DNA from: Cochliopodium minus
Taxonomy: Eukaryota > Discosea > Himatismenida > Cochliopodiidae
Reading direction: 5' to 3'
Assembly: GCA_024220525.1 (NCBI GenBank)
Contig: JAMYWO010000004.1
Span: forward strand, 206,401 to 226,946
Length of the DNA: 20,546 bases
How positions within the stretch are numbered: the stretch's first letter is position 1; each line of letters begins with the position of its first letter. The position numbers and the translations under genes are program-made. Shown piece after piece: positions 18,471-20,546 of the stretch. The notes under the pieces are model-generated. The model saw nothing but the letters and a program-made list of their open reading frames with translations, had not been told where the DNA came from and made no database searches.

Positions 18471-20420
18471 TCAAATGTTGATGGCATCATTGTCAGTAAT
18501 TTGGCTGGGAAGAAATTGATGGACAGTCATGAGATGATGCTTCATTTCTTCCATATAAAAAAAAAAAAATTAATAAAACAAAAAAAAATGTGGAATGAAA
18601 AAAGTAAACCTTTTCTTTTGAAATTTCCATTACAATGAGAGCAAAGACAAGATCTGTTTCCACAATAATCCATGTGATCAAACTTCTCCTTTTCGACGAT
18701 TTTCAAGCTGCAATAAAAGCACTTGGAAAGTTTCATGTCGCAATACTTGCTTTTGTGCTTCTTCAAATTGAATCTTTCCAAGTTCTTCATGCCACAATCA
18801 GAACAAGAAGTGAAAGAGTGGTACAAATCATGATGTTTGTCCTTCGAGTCAATGGGGATGATGATGTCGCACTTTTCGCAGTAGAAGTTCCTTTTCTTGC
18901 ATTGGATCTCGTGAAGAGAAAAAGAAGGGAGCGGCACAAACTTTTTGCAATTCAAACAAAACTCGTTTTGAACGACATTCTCCGAGATGACGTTGTTTTG
19001 ATTCAAAACAGTTTGATGGCCTTTGTCTTTGGACAAAACTTTCTTAGCGGAGATTTTGTATTTACTGGAATGACCAGAGTAGCAGGTGATGCCAACGAAA
19101 ATGCGAGAAGGAGTTTGAAAATCAGAATAGGTGAACGTCAGCTCACTGTTCCCTTTTCTGTTATCGCAAAAATCATTGATGTCGATGCTTGGTTTAGACT
19201 CTGTAGAAGATATGTAAAGATCCAAATCCTTTTTTAATTAAATATAAAAAATAAGGAAAAATTAAATTTATTGTTTAAAATAAAAAATTGTTAAAATTAA
19301 ATATAAATTTTTACACTCTTTGGATCAGAAGGCTCAACAACAAGATTGATAGAAAATTCATCTTTCAGGAAACTCTCATACTCGTCCAACTTTTTCAAAT
19401 CAAAAACATAATAGCAAAACTCACCCTGAGAAAGAGAAGAAGCCAAAGAATTCTCCCCTCCGAGCTTGAGCTCAAGAAAGAGGAGGTCTTCTTGCAAGGG
19501 AGGAGCGAAATCAACTTTGAGATCAGTGTCGATGACGGAAGCGTAAGAGAGGGGTTCTCCCTTGCACTCTATCTTGTCCACTTCGAATTCCCACAGCTTC
19601 CCTTGCCCTTCCAAAATTATGGTGGTGTTGGACGTGATGCAAGGATAGTGAAGTGTGAGTGCATTTTCTGTAAAAATAATTTAACAATTAATAAAAAATA
19701 AAGATAATATTTGAAAAGTACAAAAAATTTAATTAAATACAAATAATGTTTTAAAAATTTTTAAAAATATAAATAACAAAAATATTTTAAAAATTTTTTA
19801 AATTTAAAAAAAAAAGATTTTTTTTTAACCAATTAAAGCTAGGGAGGTTGAAGTTGTCAAATCTTGAAATTGGTGTTGGTGAGGAACTAATCTTACATAA
19901 TCTGCTTTGATGAGTTTTATTGTTTCAAAGTTAACGAATTCTCCTTCATCGATACTCAAAGTTTTCATCATCCAGTAAGGCAGATAAGCACAGTCCTCAT
20001 TACCACTGAAGTCCTGATAAATAAAAAAAAAAAAACTTTGTTTAAATTTAAAAATAAAATAAAAATAAAAATTAATAAAATAAACAAAAAAAATATAAAG
20101 TAAAAATAAAAATAAATAATTTAAAATTAAGATAAAAAATAAAAAATAAAAAAAATGATCATCCAGAAACATAAAAAAAAAAATAAAAAAAAATTTTTAT
20201 TTGTTTTATGATTAACCAATACTGATGCAACTACACATTGTCCTTCCTTTTCTTTGTAAACCTTCATCATGATGGGCAAGTTCAGCCTGTTGTCGATAAA
20301 TGTCTGCAGCATTTTTTCGTGGAGGATGATTTTCGATCCCAAGTTCTTGACGTTCTCCTTTTCTAGAAGTGCATTGGAAAAACATTTCAAGGAGAAATTC
20401 ACGCTAGCTTCGTCATTCAT
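18471..20420 (-). CDS. UFD1-domain protein with PPC-like domain and C-terminal zinc fingers (PRLI-interacting factor K type)
   Basis: Exons 20420-20217, 20013-19830, 19667-19315, 19228-18610 and 18547-18471 encode 478 aa from the ATG at 20420. UFD1 is a Cdc48/p97 cofactor that helps deliver ubiquitylated substrates. The UFD1 fold is clear: GSKIILHEKML, then ASVLDFSGNEDCAYLPYWMM joined across intron 1, EGEFVNFETIKL, DYVRLVPH and the signature DTDLKVDFAPPLQ. The second part (about 185-310) reads DLDLYISS and RIFVGITCYSG..SKYKISA, like a bacterial pre-peptidase C-terminal (PPC) beta domain. Residues 338-463 hold a series of CxxC..H..C/H zinc fingers (Cys338/341, 364/367, 389/392, 417/420, 443/446). 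The acceptor at 18548 was chosen because it completes the last finger as KEMKHHLMTVHQ. A typical acceptor (TTTTTCAG) sits just before the ATG, so a 5' exon may lie outside the window. Confidence 0.85.
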
Positions 20421-20546
20421 TTCCTGAAAAAGTTTTTGAAAAAAAAATTTAATAAACAAAATTTAAAGGTTATTGATTGAATTCTTTCAATACAAATGTA
20501 TTGTATTTGTGAATGAAAAGAAGTTTTTTGTTTGATATAATTGGAT
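20421..20546 (-). other. 5' flank or first intron of the UFD1-like gene
   Basis: Read on the minus strand, this AT-rich segment contains no ATG and ends in a pyrimidine-rich AAAAACTTTTTCAG directly before GAAATGAATG. That pattern looks like an intron 3' end, so the true first exon may be beyond the right edge. Alternatively it is 5' UTR and promoter. Confidence 0.4.

Noticed and set aside
18493-18540. Alternative last exon of the UFD1-like gene in another phase, ending in a His-Asp-Cys motif
   Set aside because: It would use an AG eight bases further into the exon and end the finger as CxxC..HxC. The preferred acceptor gives a regular C2H2 finger with the KEM..H....H pattern seen in homologs, though I cannot exclude use of both.
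18635-19237. A 200-codon open frame on the plus strand
   Set aside because: It is antisense to exon 4 of the UFD1-like gene, whose zinc-finger Cys/His pattern is unmistakable. The plus-strand translation shows no motif.
1-20546. CRISPR arrays, insertion sequences, rRNA or intact retroelements
   Set aside because: No spaced direct repeats, transposase, integrase or reverse transcriptase motifs and no rRNA-like sequence were seen. The only larger repeat is the inverted pair of gene segments.

Overview
The window is nuclear DNA of an AT-rich eukaryote. Coding sequence is interrupted by short GT..AG introns of about 40-260 bp, intergenic and intronic DNA is dominated by homopolymeric A/T runs, and the standard stop codons (TAA, TGA, TAG) are used. 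DOCK, Ras-like, kinesin-like, ankyrin, Sel1 and Crinkler/RHS-like NTPase families point to a free-living amoeboid protist (Amoebozoa or Heterolobosea would fit). That placement is inference; I cannot name the organism. I reconstructed exons by hand by matching reading frames across splice sites, so some boundaries may be off by a few bases.

Left part (1-6054). A partial Sel1-repeat gene (minus) runs off the left edge. It is divergent from an intronless 1183-aa gene (plus) whose N-terminus reads as a kinesin motor fold with all nucleotide-binding motifs lost, followed by a long coiled coil and an AT-hook-rich basic tail. Convergent to it is a two-exon inosine/xanthosine triphosphatase (YjjX/DUF84 family, minus).

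Middle (6055-15241). A 13-exon DOCK-family Rho/Rac exchange factor (1628 aa: SH3, Ser-rich linker, DHR-1, helical middle, DHR-2) is followed after only 47 bp by a 5-exon 948-aa protein on the same strand. The latter has a myristoylation-type N-terminus, a C2H2-like finger, a Crinkler/RHS-like P-loop NTPase module, a possible restriction-endonuclease-fold region and a MYND-like C-terminal zinc finger.

Right part (15242-20546). Two paralogous Ras-like/ankyrin genes face each other tail to tail and are both cut at a single undetermined base (N, 16264), which looks like an assembly join. Both have lost canonical GTPase motifs, but different ones. A 520-bp part of the two genes is nearly identical while the P-loop/switch part is strongly diverged. 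The last gene (minus) is a UFD1-domain protein with a PPC-like beta domain and a C-terminal zinc-finger array, resembling plant PRLI-interacting factor K; its 5' end may lie beyond the right edge.

No operon-like or obviously co-functional cluster is visible. DOCK and the Ras-like proteins share a small-GTPase theme, but the pseudo-Ras proteins would not be DOCK substrates by sequence. The most notable material is the set of catalytically degraded proteins (pseudo-kinesin, two pseudo-Ras-ankyrins), the Crinkler/RHS-like NTPase architecture and the N junction.
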